DNA of 18,480 nucleotides, taken from NCBI GenBank assembly GCA_035533295.1, contig DATLUA010000064.1, forward strand, positions 1-18,480. Direction: 5' to 3'. The notes below the pieces were generated by a model. The model did not search any database, was not told the DNA's origin, and worked only from the letters and a program-made list of their open reading frames with translations. Positions within the stretch are counted from its first letter, which is position 1, and every line of letters begins with the position of its first letter. A program made the position numbers and the translations under genes. The DNA comes from JAGWJU01 sp035533295. GTDB lineage: Bacteria > Elusimicrobiota > Elusimicrobia > UBA1565 > UBA9628. Positions 6,767-15,485 of the stretch are shown here, in pieces.

Positions 6767-9052
6767 ATGAAAACGAAACGCAAACTATTTCTAGGCGCTC
6801 TCCTTTGCATTTTCGCCCGAACCGGCCTGCTTTGCGCGAAAACGGCGACCTATGATCTCGACATCGGCGAAAAGAAGGTCGATTTCACCGGCAAAACCGC
6901 AACCGCCTTGGCGATCAACGGCGACATTCCCGCGCCGACTCTTTATTTTCAAGAGGGCGACACCGCCGTTATCCGCGTTCACAACGATCTTCCCGGGGCC
7001 GCCTTTTTTCGCGCGCCGATGAACGCATCCCTGCATTGGCACGGGATGCTTGTTCCCAACGCCATGGACGGCGTCCCGTATGTGACCTACGCCCCCATAA
7101 AACCGGGCGAGACGTTCACGTACACGTTCGACATCAAGCAGTCCGGGACGTACTGGTATCACTCACACAGCGGGCTCCAGGAGCAGCGCGGGCTCTACGG
7201 CGCCATCGTCATCGAACCCGGGCCCGGCGCCAAGCGGCGCTATCATCCGGACGTTGATAAAGCCGTCGTGCTTTCCGATTGGACGGACGAGAATCCTCGC
7301 GCCGTGCTGCGCGCCCTTAAGCGCGGCAGCGAGTGGTTTTCCATCGAGAAGGGGAGCGCCCAGAGCGTTTGGGGCGCCCTGCGGCGAGGAGCGCTCGCCG
7401 AGTATTTCAAGCGAGAACTGCTGCGCATGCCGCCCATGGATATCTCCGACGTTTATTACAATCGGTTTCTCGCCAACGGCGCTCCGCGGATTCATATCGC
7501 CGCCAAGCCGGGCGACCTGGTCCGTCTGCGGCTGGTGGACGGCTCCGCCTCCACGTACTTTTTCCTCCAGTTCGCGGGCGGCCCCGTGAAAATCATCTCG
7601 GCGGACGGACAGGACGTCCAGCCGGACGAGGAAAACCGCTTCTTAATCGCGGTGGCCGAAACCTACGATGTGCTCTTGACGGTCCCGTCCGACGGGAGCT
7701 ATGAATTTCGCGCCACCGCCCAGGACGGCTCCGGGCAGGCCTCCATTTGGCTGGGCCAAGGCCCCAAGCACCCGGCCCCGGACGTCCCGAAGCCGGATCT
7801 CTACCGCATGATGATGGGCAAGCTCTCCCTGGCGCGGATTTTCGCTCCGACCCCCGCGGGAACGATGGGCATGAGCGGCCGGGCCGTCGCCGCAGGTAAG
7901 TTCGACCATCCGGGAATGATGGGCGGCATGAGCATGGAGGGCGCGCCGCCGGCCGCCGGAAACTCCATGGGGGCGATGGCGGGAATGGATATGGGAAACA
8001 TGGACATGGAAGGCATGAATATGGAAAGTTCCGCGCCCCTCCTCAAGAGGATTGCGTCGAACGGCGGTTACGCGGTCGACGGAACACGGGCGCGTCCCGG
8101 CCCGCCCTATGCGCGGCTGAAGTCCGTCGAGCCGACGGCATTCCCCAAGGGGCCGGTCCGCACGTATCGCCTGACTTTGGACGGCGACATGCATCGCTAT
8201 ATTTGGATGATCAACGACAAAGTCCTGGCGGAGAGCCGCTCCATCCGCGTGCGCCAAGGCGAGGTGACGAGGTTTATCCTGATCAACCGGACCATGATGC
8301 ACCACCCCATGCACCTGCACGGCCATTTTTTTCGGATCATGAACGGCCAAGGAAAATACTCGCCGCTCAAGCACACGGTGGATGTCCCTCCCATGTCGAC
8401 GGTGGTCATCGAATTCCTGCCCGACGCCAAGGGCGACTGGTTCTTCCACTGCCACATTCTTTACCACCTGATGAGCGGCATGGCCCGGGTCGTCCATTAC
8501 GAGGGCTACCGCCTTTCTCCGGCTCTGGCCGCAGTCCGCCCGAAGCTCTACCGCGATCCGTTCTATTTTTACGGCCATGCCGACGCGCTGAGCAATATGA
8601 CCCAAGGCTCGGCCGAACTGGCCGACACCCGGAATATCTTCAGGGCCGATTGGGAAGCCGGGTGGCTCCCTTCCGCGTCCCGCCGCTGGGAAGCGACTCC
8701 GACCTACGGGCGCTACTTCAACCGGTTTTTCACGGCCTTTATCGGCGCGGACTTGGAGAAGAGCAGAAACGAGACGACCACGGCGCGGGGGGTCGCGGGC
8801 ATCCGCTACACGCTTCCGTTTTTAATCGAGTCCCGCCTGTGGCTGGACTCGGACGGAGGCGCGCGGTTTAATCTCTCGAAATCAATCCAACTCACGCCCC
8901 GCCTTTCCGCCTTCGGCGAGATGGAATACGACACCCATGACCGGTGGGAAAACCGGGCCGGTCTTGAGTTCGTGTTGAGCGAGGATTTTTCGCTTATCGG
9001 GCAATGGAACTCGGATTATGGGATCGGCGCCGGTGTCCGCATGCGCTTTTAA
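6767..9052 (+). CDS. multicopper oxidase (CopA/PcoA type) with Met-rich loop and C-terminal beta-barrel
   Basis: The 761-residue protein probably oxidises Cu(I) to Cu(II) using oxygen in the cell envelope. All copper-ligand motifs are present: HWHG (90-93), YWYHSHSG (129-136), HPMHLHGH (513-520) and HCHILYHLMSGM (561-572). H513, C562, H567 and M572 are the expected type 1 site. Between domains 2 and 3, residues 347-419 are Met-rich (repeated GMDMGNMDMEGMNM-like), as in Cu-resistance oxidases. After the oxidase fold ends near 585 there are about 170 more residues with alternating amphipathic strands, finishing in GVRMRF; a terminal Phe is the usual outer-membrane barrel signal. The N-terminal signal has KRK but no twin arginine. 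The start is the ATG at 6767 after GAGGA (6756-6760); the frame is open further upstream only inside the previous gene. It ends six bases from a convergent gene. Confidence 0.9.
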   Translation: MKTKRKLFLGALLCIFARTGLLCAKTATYDLDIGEKKVDFTGKTATALAINGDIPAPTLYFQEGDTAVIRVHNDLPGAAFFRAPMNASLHWHGMLVPNAMDGVPYVTYAPIKPGETFTYTFDIKQSGTYWYHSHSGLQEQRGLYGAIVIEPGPGAKRRYHPDVDKAVVLSDWTDENPRAVLRALKRGSEWFSIEKGSAQSVWGALRRGALAEYFKRELLRMPPMDISDVYYNRFLANGAPRIHIAAKPGDLVRLRLVDGSASTYFFLQFAGGPVKIISADGQDVQPDEENRFLIAVAETYDVLLTVPSDGSYEFRATAQDGSGQASIWLGQGPKHPAPDVPKPDLYRMMMGKLSLARIFAPTPAGTMGMSGRAVAAGKFDHPGMMGGMSMEGAPPAAGNSMGAMAGMDMGNMDMEGMNMESSAPLLKRIASNGGYAVDGTRARPGPPYARLKSVEPTAFPKGPVRTYRLTLDGDMHRYIWMINDKVLAESRSIRVRQGEVTRFILINRTMMHHPMHLHGHFFRIMNGQGKYSPLKHTVDVPPMSTVVIEFLPDAKGDWFFHCHILYHLMSGMARVVHYEGYRLSPALAAVRPKLYRDPFYFYGHADALSNMTQGSAELADTRNIFRADWEAGWLPSASRRWEATPTYGRYFNRFFTAFIGADLEKSRNETTTARGVAGIRYTLPFLIESRLWLDSDGGARFNLSKSIQLTPRLSAFGEMEYDTHDRWENRAGLEFVLSEDFSLIGQWNSDYGIGAGVRMRF

Positions 9053-9058
9053 CGTATT

Positions 9059-9748
9059 TCAATCGCCTCCATTCTCCGAACAAGCGGGACAGCTTTTCCC
9101 GCCTTTGAGCCTTGGGATGACGTTCCAAAACGACGCTCCTACCAAAAGAACGATTCCGAACCATCTCAGCGCGGCCGATCCAACCATGAATTGGCCCGCA
9201 TACATGAGCGCCGCGCCCGCGGTTCCGAAGAGAAGCGGGCGATAATTCCCGGAGCGGCGGCCTTGAAAGGCCAAGCCGCCAAGGGCGGCAAGAAGCAAAA
9301 GGGCGGTGAGCGGAGCCAAAAGCTTATCCCCGTACGCGCCCAAGCCCAAGGCGCCGAGCAAACCGGCCCAAGCCGGATAGCAGGCGGGGCAGAACCCCAC
9401 GGGTAAAAAGCCGGCGGCCAGCGCCGGCAGCGCCCCGGCCGCGGCCGGCCAACTCCCGCTTGGCCTTCCCAGCCTTTCCGCGATCAAATCGATTCCCGGA
9501 GCGCCGCCGAACCGGCAGGCCCCGGAGCCCTCGGCCTCGGCGGCGCCCGTGGCGATGTCCCTGCCGTTGATCAGGACGGTCGGGGACGAGAAGCCGCGCC
9601 ATTTGTTGGGCGCGTTCTCCGCGCGGATGTCGATCTCCTCCCAGGTCGCGGCTAGTCCCGCCCGACTGAGCGCGATCTTGAGATTTTGGCGGGCTTTCTC
9701 GACGTTCGGGCAGCCCTCAAAATAAAGCAGTTGAATTCTTGGCTTCAT
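9059..9748 (-). CDS. thioredoxin-fold domain fused to a MerC-like membrane domain
   Basis: Residues 1-95 look like a small thioredoxin-fold domain of the YF(D/E)GCPN type: LLYFEGCPN with C13, a WEEIDI strand, and SSPTVLINGRD holding the cis-Pro. Residues 105-212 are four hydrophobic helices. The first has PVGFCPACYPAWAGL with C120 and C123, the paired-cysteine arrangement of MerC/MerT-type transport helices. The tail ends in a CPAC pair (C220, C223). Import or relay of a thiophilic metal ion across the inner membrane, with the N-terminal domain in the cytoplasm, is inference. The ATG follows GGAGGAGA. The gene overlaps the merR-like gene by 32 bases and is the last gene of the operon. It could instead be a redox protein; no catalytic CxxC is seen in the thioredoxin part. 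Confidence 0.65.
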   Translation of the reverse strand: MKPRIQLLYFEGCPNVEKARQNLKIALSRAGLAATWEEIDIRAENAPNKWRGFSSPTVLINGRDIATGAAEAEGSGACRFGGAPGIDLIAERLGRPSGSWPAAAGALPALAAGFLPVGFCPACYPAWAGLLGALGLGAYGDKLLAPLTALLLLAALGGLAFQGRRSGNYRPLLFGTAGAALMYAGQFMVGSAALRWFGIVLLVGASFWNVIPRLKGGKSCPACSENGGD

Positions 9749-10154
9749 CGGTTTTCTCCTCCAGGCTATTCAGGATCGGACAGGACTCCGTCGTGCCCTG
9801 CGCCGAGCAGGTCCGAATCAAGCGCCCAAGCGCCTTCTCCATCCCCCGCAGAGAAGCGATCTTTTCCCGGACCGTTTCGAGCTTGGCCGAGGCCTGCTTC
9901 CTGATTTTGGCGCACTGGCCTTTGCGGTCGACCCGGAGCCGCAGAAGCTCCGCGATCTCCCGCAGGGCAAATCCCAGCTCTTGGGCGTTCCGGATGAATC
10001 GGATGATCCGCGCGGCCTCCGGCCCGTAAAGCCGGTAGCCGGACTCGGTGCGCCCGGCCGGGGAAAGCAGGCCGCGCCGCTCGTAGTAGCGGACGGTCTG
10101 GATATTCGCGCCTGAACATCTTGCCACCCGTCCTATCGTCAGCCCATGTTCCAT
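9717..10154 (-). CDS. merR: MerR-family regulator with the three Hg-type cysteines
   Basis: The 145-residue dimeric activator/repressor has an N-terminal winged helix (LTIGRVARCSGANIQTVRYYERRGLL, residues 5-30 in pieces) and a dimerisation helix. C81, C116 and C125 line up with C82, C117 and C126 of Tn501 MerR (contexts QCAKIRKQA, RTCSAQG, ESCPIL). That set defines Hg(II)-type sensors and is absent from CueR, which has two cysteines near the C-terminus. The gene lies inside its operon, 15 bases after the merT-like gene, with GGAGG before the ATG. A MerR-type promoter at 12461-12492 precedes the operon, so autoregulation is likely. Hg(II) is the best guess for the effector; Cd or Pb sensing cannot be excluded from sequence alone. 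Confidence 0.88.
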   Translation of the reverse strand: MEHGLTIGRVARCSGANIQTVRYYERRGLLSPAGRTESGYRLYGPEAARIIRFIRNAQELGFALREIAELLRLRVDRKGQCAKIRKQASAKLETVREKIASLRGMEKALGRLIRTCSAQGTTESCPILNSLEEKTDEAKNSTALF

Positions 10155-10169
10155 CGTATTGCCTCCGCC

Positions 10170-10559
10170 TTAGCCAGCGCCTAAAATCGGACCCAGAAGA
10201 AAGGCGAAAAAGAAACCCACGGCATAGACGGCCAGGGAGCCCCAGAACATCGCCTTATTGAATTTTCCCGCGACCGCGCATCCCTTCCCTCCGGTGATGG
10301 CGCAAGCGAGCGTTCCTTGGGGACGCAAAATTAGAACGCCGTTTAGAAGGATGAGAAGCCCCGCGATCCAAAAAATCCAGAGCTTGTGCCTGGAGACGGA
10401 GACCAGCCAGGGAAAATCGGAAATCAGTCCTCCCACGGCGGCGCCGCCCGCGATCACGGAAATGGTCACGGGCAGGGCGCAGCACAGAAGCGTCCCCATG
10501 GAAGTGAAAAGCGAGAGGACGGCCACAAATTTATCGTGGAGAGTTTCTTTTTTATTCAT
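10170..10559 (-). CDS. MerT-like inner-membrane metal transport protein
   Basis: The 129-residue protein has about three to four TMs. The first contains GTLLCCALPV, with vicinal C26-C27, the hallmark of MerT-type transporters that take Hg(II) from periplasmic MerP. A cytoplasmic-side pair follows (CAITGGKGC), as in MerT. The C-terminus is WGSLAVYAVGFFFAFLLGP. The start at 10559 (MNKKETLHDKF) is chosen because the family begins near there; it overlaps the end of the DoxX-like gene by eight bases, and the Shine-Dalgarno is weak. Another ATG lies at 10571. Neighbours are a two-HMA MerP-like protein and a MerR regulator, which supports a transport role. Confidence 0.75.
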   Translation of the reverse strand: MNKKETLHDKFVAVLSLFTSMGTLLCCALPVTISVIAGGAAVGGLISDFPWLVSVSRHKLWIFWIAGLLILLNGVLILRPQGTLACAITGGKGCAVAGKFNKAMFWGSLAVYAVGFFFAFLLGPILGAG

Positions 10560-11001
10560 AAGTTTTTCCATTTGTTCTATCGCTTCCCGGTGGCGCCGCT
10601 GCAATAGGGAAATGGCATCCGGACCACAGCGCATATGCCGCGGCAAGCAACACGAAGTTCTTCGCCAAAAATTCGCCTTGCAGAGTTAGAAATGGAAAAT
10701 ATGGGTGAAAGGCGATGGAAGGATCAAGGAGAGCAACCCCGAAAGTTCCAATCAGATGGAGAATCGCTCCCAAAGCGGCCGGCTTAATCCACCGACCGGA
10801 AAGGAACAGCGCGCCCAGACCCATTTCCCAAGCAATCAAGGCGCAATAGAGCGGCGCAACGGCCAATCGCGGAGACAAATCTCTTATCAGCCCCAAAGCC
10901 GGCGATGATCCCACCAGCTTAAGCGCGCCGAACCACAAATAGACGACCCCCAAGGACAACCTTAGATACAAGACGGCTTTGGAGCTGTCGGACATAGCCA
11001 T
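10552..11001 (-). CDS. DoxX-like four-TM membrane protein
   Basis: The 149-residue membrane protein has a DoxX/MauE-type pattern: YLRLSLGVVYLWFGALKL in TM1, an internal loop with LIAWEMGLG, and LQGEFLAKNFVLLAAA in the last TM. DoxX relatives are often redox- or quinone-associated, but no activity can be assigned here. Presence in a mer-like operon is unusual and suggests a link between thiol or redox state and metal handling, which is inference. The start at 11001 shares one base with the previous stop (TGATG); an alternative ATG lies at 10995. Confidence 0.7.
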   Translation of the reverse strand: MAMSDSSKAVLYLRLSLGVVYLWFGALKLVGSSPALGLIRDLSPRLAVAPLYCALIAWEMGLGALFLSGRWIKPAALGAILHLIGTFGVALLDPSIAFHPYFPFLTLQGEFLAKNFVLLAAAYALWSGCHFPIAAAPPGSDRTNGKTYE

Positions 11002-11567
11002 CACTCGGCCGCGGGTTTGCCGGCATGATAGCCTAGGCCGTTGATAACCTCGACGATCCGCGCGGCGGACACGCGGCTCGGGTCGAACTCGACGCGCGCG
11101 GCGCGCTCGGCCAAGCTGACCCGGGACTTTCCGACCCCGTCCATGGAAGAAAGAGCTTTCTCGATTCTGGCCGCGCATTTAACGCAGACCATTCCCCGGA
11201 TCGGAATGAACACCGTTTTCATATGCGCCTGCGCCTCCTGATTCGCGGCCGGCGCCGGCGCGATCCGCGCCCCTTCCGGGGTGAATCCCCCTTTGAGGAC
11301 GACTTGGCGGATTTCTTCCAGGCTCACCTTGTTTCCCGCCGCCAGATCAAGCGTCGCCGTGCCTTTATTAAGGCTTACGGCCACCTTGGTGACGCCCTTG
11401 ATTTTTTTAAGCCCTTCCTCCATGCTGTGGGCGCAGGGCGCGCAGTCCATTCCGTATATTTTCATCACGACCCGGCGCATTTCGGCATGGACCGGCCAAG
11501 CCCACCCTGCGGCCAGAGCCAGGACAAGCCCCACCAGGAGCGCCGGCTTTCCTCTTTTCTTCGTCAT
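11001..11567 (-). CDS. periplasmic protein with two tandem HMA domains (double MerP-like)
   Basis: The 188-residue product has a Sec signal (residues 1-28, ending VHA) followed by two heavy-metal-associated domains. Domain 1 carries GMDCAPC with strand/helix signatures MKIYG and SMEEGLKKIKGV. Domain 2, after a Pro/Ala-rich linker, carries GMVCVKC with ARIEKALSSMDGV. Each CxxC binds one soft metal ion. MerP normally has one domain, so this is a tandem version. It probably collects metal in the periplasm for the MerT-like and MerC-like membrane proteins. An AGGGAGGGATGAC leader precedes the ATG, 12 bases after the upstream gene's stop, so the two are in one transcript. Confidence 0.85.
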   Translation of the reverse strand: MTKKRGKPALLVGLVLALAAGWAWPVHAEMRRVVMKIYGMDCAPCAHSMEEGLKKIKGVTKVAVSLNKGTATLDLAAGNKVSLEEIRQVVLKGGFTPEGARIAPAPAANQEAQAHMKTVFIPIRGMVCVKCAARIEKALSSMDGVGKSRVSLAERAARVEFDPSRVSAARIVEVINGLGYHAGKPAAE

Positions 11568-11579
11568 GTCATCCCTCCC

Positions 11580-12443
11580 TCAATTAAACCAATAGGTGAA
11601 ATCAAACACGGTTCGATACAATTCCCGGCTTTGCCGGCCGTCCAACTCCTGATAGACGGGAAAAAGAACGCCGGCCTCGACGCCCCAGCCTCCATAGAGG
11701 CCCAAGGCCGAGGGGCCCAGCAGGAATTTCGTCCCGCCGCTATCGGGGTTCAAGACGCCGCCAATCCTGTCCTTTCCGGGGAATTCTCCCAGGCTTTCGA
11801 CAAAAAGCCTCCAATCCGGCTTGGGATAATCCCCGCGAAACATCGGCGGCCGCCAGCCGAAAACGGCGCTGATATAAGGAAGGTCACCCAGGCGGTCGCC
11901 GCCCGAGCTGAAATACCGCTGGTAGCCGCCCCCCAGCCACCAGTAGATCGTCCGCGAGGCGTAGCCGGTCACCAGGGCGGCATTCATTCCCGGACCGACC
12001 CGCACGCCTTCCCGCGCCTCTTCGGTCGGAATGGAGCCGCTCAAAAAGGCCGTGCTTTCATAGCGCTCGCCCACGGCCGGCGCGCGGCGCTGAAACCTCC
12101 ACATCAAGGACGGCTCGATGTCTCCAAAGCTTCCCATCATGGCGCTCCCGCGCGTGCGCGGCGGAGCGGCTAGCCTGTCGAGCGCCGGAGAGAGGGGAAC
12201 GCTTATGTTGGCCTGCAGATCCTGCGTGACGCCGTAGCCTATCATGTCCCGAAACATCGCGGAACTTCCTTGGGAGTCCGTGATCGTCATGGCGGCGGCA
12301 TCGTCGACCCAGGAGCCCTCTCCCAAAGTCGGCGTGGCGAGCCCGAAGGCCGGGCCGTGGCTGAGCGCGCGGGCTCTCGCCGGGGAAAGAGCCGCCGCAA
12401 GAAGCGCCGATATCGTCAAGGCCGTTCTTCGCGTTGTTTTCAT
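11580..12443 (-). CDS. putative outer-membrane beta-barrel protein
   Basis: The 287-residue product has a signal peptide (residues 1-25, cleaved near ARA-LS) and then many short alternating strands rich in Gly, Tyr, Trp and Phe. Examples are MIGYGVTQDLQANISVPL, IEPSLMWRFQ, TIYWWLGGGYQRYF, GGWGVEAGVLFPVYQ and the terminal FDFTYWFN. This resembles transporter-like barrels of the MetA-pathway/phenol-degradation type that sometimes accompany metal genes. Substrate is unknown. The ATG at 12443 is preferred over the in-frame GTG at 12455 because GGAGG (12449-12453) precedes it at good spacing and the predicted transcript begins near 12454. It is the first gene of the MerR-type operon. Confidence 0.7.
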   Translation of the reverse strand: MKTTRRTALTISALLAAALSPARARALSHGPAFGLATPTLGEGSWVDDAAAMTITDSQGSSAMFRDMIGYGVTQDLQANISVPLSPALDRLAAPPRTRGSAMMGSFGDIEPSLMWRFQRRAPAVGERYESTAFLSGSIPTEEAREGVRVGPGMNAALVTGYASRTIYWWLGGGYQRYFSSGGDRLGDLPYISAVFGWRPPMFRGDYPKPDWRLFVESLGEFPGKDRIGGVLNPDSGGTKFLLGPSALGLYGGWGVEAGVLFPVYQELDGRQSRELYRTVFDFTYWFN

Positions 12444-12460
12444 GCCCGCCTCCACCCACC

Positions 12461-12492
12461 AGTATAAACCATATACTATAGTATAGAGTCAA
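12461..12492 (-). promoter_or_regulatory. MerR-type promoter with long spacer and operator dyad
   Basis: Reading the minus strand, a -35 TTGACT (12487-12492), a 20-bp spacer and a -10 TATACT (12461-12466) lie just before the operon. Inside the spacer is the perfect dyad TATACTATAGTATA (12472-12485). MerR-family promoters are known for 19-20 bp spacers with the operator between the hexamers; Tn501 merT has the same TTGACT. Predicted start is near 12454, with a leader of only about 11 bases. The three-cysteine MerR at 9717-10154 is the natural regulator. Confidence 0.85.
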
Positions 12493-12500
12493 GAGGCGCG

Positions 12501-12524
12501 CGGGCATTTTTTGTAAAATGCCCG
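12501..12524. repeat. perfect 10-bp-arm inverted repeat between divergent operons
   Basis: CGGGCATTTT (12501-12510), loop TTGT, AAAATGCCCG (12515-12524). It sits just upstream of the MerR-type -35 box and contains TAAAAT (12514-12519), a possible -10 box for the plus strand. The T-run lies inside the stem instead of after it, so it is not a standard intrinsic terminator. An operator for the divergent plus-strand genes, or a transcript-start hairpin, are alternatives. Confidence 0.6.
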
Positions 12525-12527
12525 GGA

Positions 12528-12632
12528 ATGGCGAAGGAACAAGCGCCGCTAAGGACATCGGCCGCGGCGCGCTGGTATATTGCGAATCGGTCGTGGAGGC
12601 TCATAATGAAACGCGAATTGGTAAAACCATGA
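12528..12632 (+). CDS. possible 34-residue leader ORF upstream of the copper ATPase
   Basis: An ATG at 12528 opens a 34-codon frame ending MKRELVKP, with TGA at 12630-12632. A -10-like TAAAAT (12514-12519) is eight bases before the ATG, the same spacing as at two likely leaderless genes in this window. An internal in-frame ATG at 12606 has GGAGG (12595-12599) and would give only eight residues. The stop overlaps the ATG of a further seven-codon frame (12629-12652). No family is recognisable; Leu CTA, Arg AGG and Ile ATA codons are unlike the neighbours, so chance is a real possibility. Confidence 0.25.
   Translation: MAKEQAPLRTSAAARWYIANRSWRLIMKRELVKP
12573..12581 (+). promoter_or_regulatory. 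extended -10 element, candidate copA promoter
   Basis: TGG followed by TATATT (12576-12581) gives the TGnTATAnT extended -10 form. No good -35 is seen 17 bp upstream. A transcript starting near 12588 would keep the GGAGG at 12595 and both mini-ORFs as leader of the ATPase mRNA. Confidence 0.4.
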
Positions 12633-12652
12633 AGAAGCCGTTATTTGCTTAA
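12629..12652 (+). CDS. possible seven-residue leader peptide
   Basis: ATG at 12629 encodes MKKPLFA and stops at TAA 12650-12652. It overlaps the stop of the preceding mini-ORF (ATGA), and its own stop overlaps the AAGGGG ribosome site of the ATPase gene. This chain could couple ATPase translation to ribosomes leaving the leader. Support is positional only. Confidence 0.2.
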   Translation: MKKPLFA

Positions 12653-12662
12653 GGGGACACGA

Positions 12663-14987
<2,325 letters not shown>

Positions 14988-15004
14988 ATCAAGAAGGAGG
15001 ATCA

Positions 15005-15436
15005 ATGTCATTTGAAATCGCGCTCAAACATCTGGTCATGCAGTATAAAATCCATCCGATTCTGGTGAACTTCACGGCGGCCTTGGTTCCGGTCTCGCTT
15101 TTTAGCGACTTGACCGCGAGGATGTCCGGGAGGAAATCATTTGAAGAGGTAGGCTGGTGGACGATGCTCTACGCCGCATGCGTCACGCCGCTGACCGCCG
15201 CGGCGGGCTGGCTCTTCTGGATGAAGGACGACGTCGGCGTTCCGGGCATGGCGATTCATAAATGGCTAGGAACGGCTCTTGCGGCGCTTATCCCGCTTTT
15301 GGCGCTCTGGCGCCGGCGGTTTTACGCGCGCGGGCGCAGGCCCGGCGCCCTCTATCTTGCGGTCGGCGCGCTTATTTTGGCGGCCTTGATTTACCAGGGG
15401 ACTTTGGGCGGAAATCAGGTTTTCAGCGGGATGTAG
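15005..15436 (+). CDS. DUF2231-like membrane protein, copy 2
   Basis: This 143-residue paralogue of the protein at 6312-6743 has the same length and about four TMs. The first 78 residues differ only at codons 3 and 6. The second half keeps the pattern (IHKWLGT, YQGTLGG, QVFSGM) but has many replacements and different codons. AAGGAGG (14994-15000) precedes the ATG at ideal distance, and the gene lies 17 bases after copA, so it is in the ATPase operon. The two copies thus serve the two Cu exporters of the window, one each, a suggestive but unproven pairing. Confidence 0.8.
   Translation: MSFEIALKHLVMQYKIHPILVNFTAALVPVSLFSDLTARMSGRKSFEEVGWWTMLYAACVTPLTAAAGWLFWMKDDVGVPGMAIHKWLGTALAALIPLLALWRRRFYARGRRPGALYLAVGALILAALIYQGTLGGNQVFSGM
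15023..15241 (+). repeat. near-identical segment shared with 6330-6548 (copy 2)
   Basis: This is the partner of the segment at 6330-6548, with a single T/C difference at 15110. Silent codon positions are also identical within the block, whereas silent differences are frequent downstream of 15241. Confidence 0.95.
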
Positions 15437-15471
15437 GATTTCGCTTCCCCAACGGCTCCACGCGCAATTCG

Positions 15472-15477
15472 TATAAT
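15472..15477 (+). promoter_or_regulatory. consensus -10 box, leaderless start for the CDF gene
   Basis: TATAAT at 15472-15477 is followed by eight bases and then the ATG at 15486. Transcription would begin at or next to the A of the start codon. No Shine-Dalgarno is present, and the -35 region is weak. Confidence 0.6.
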
Positions 15478-15485
15478 ACCCGGCG

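Noticed and set aside
7643..8605. Minus-strand frame of 320 codons opposite the oxidase
   Set aside because: Antisense shadow; His-rich only because it is complementary to Met codons of the oxidase.
11223..12173. Plus-strand frame of 316 codons opposite the double-HMA and barrel genes
   Set aside because: It spans two genes on the other strand that have signals, domains and ribosome sites; the translation has none.
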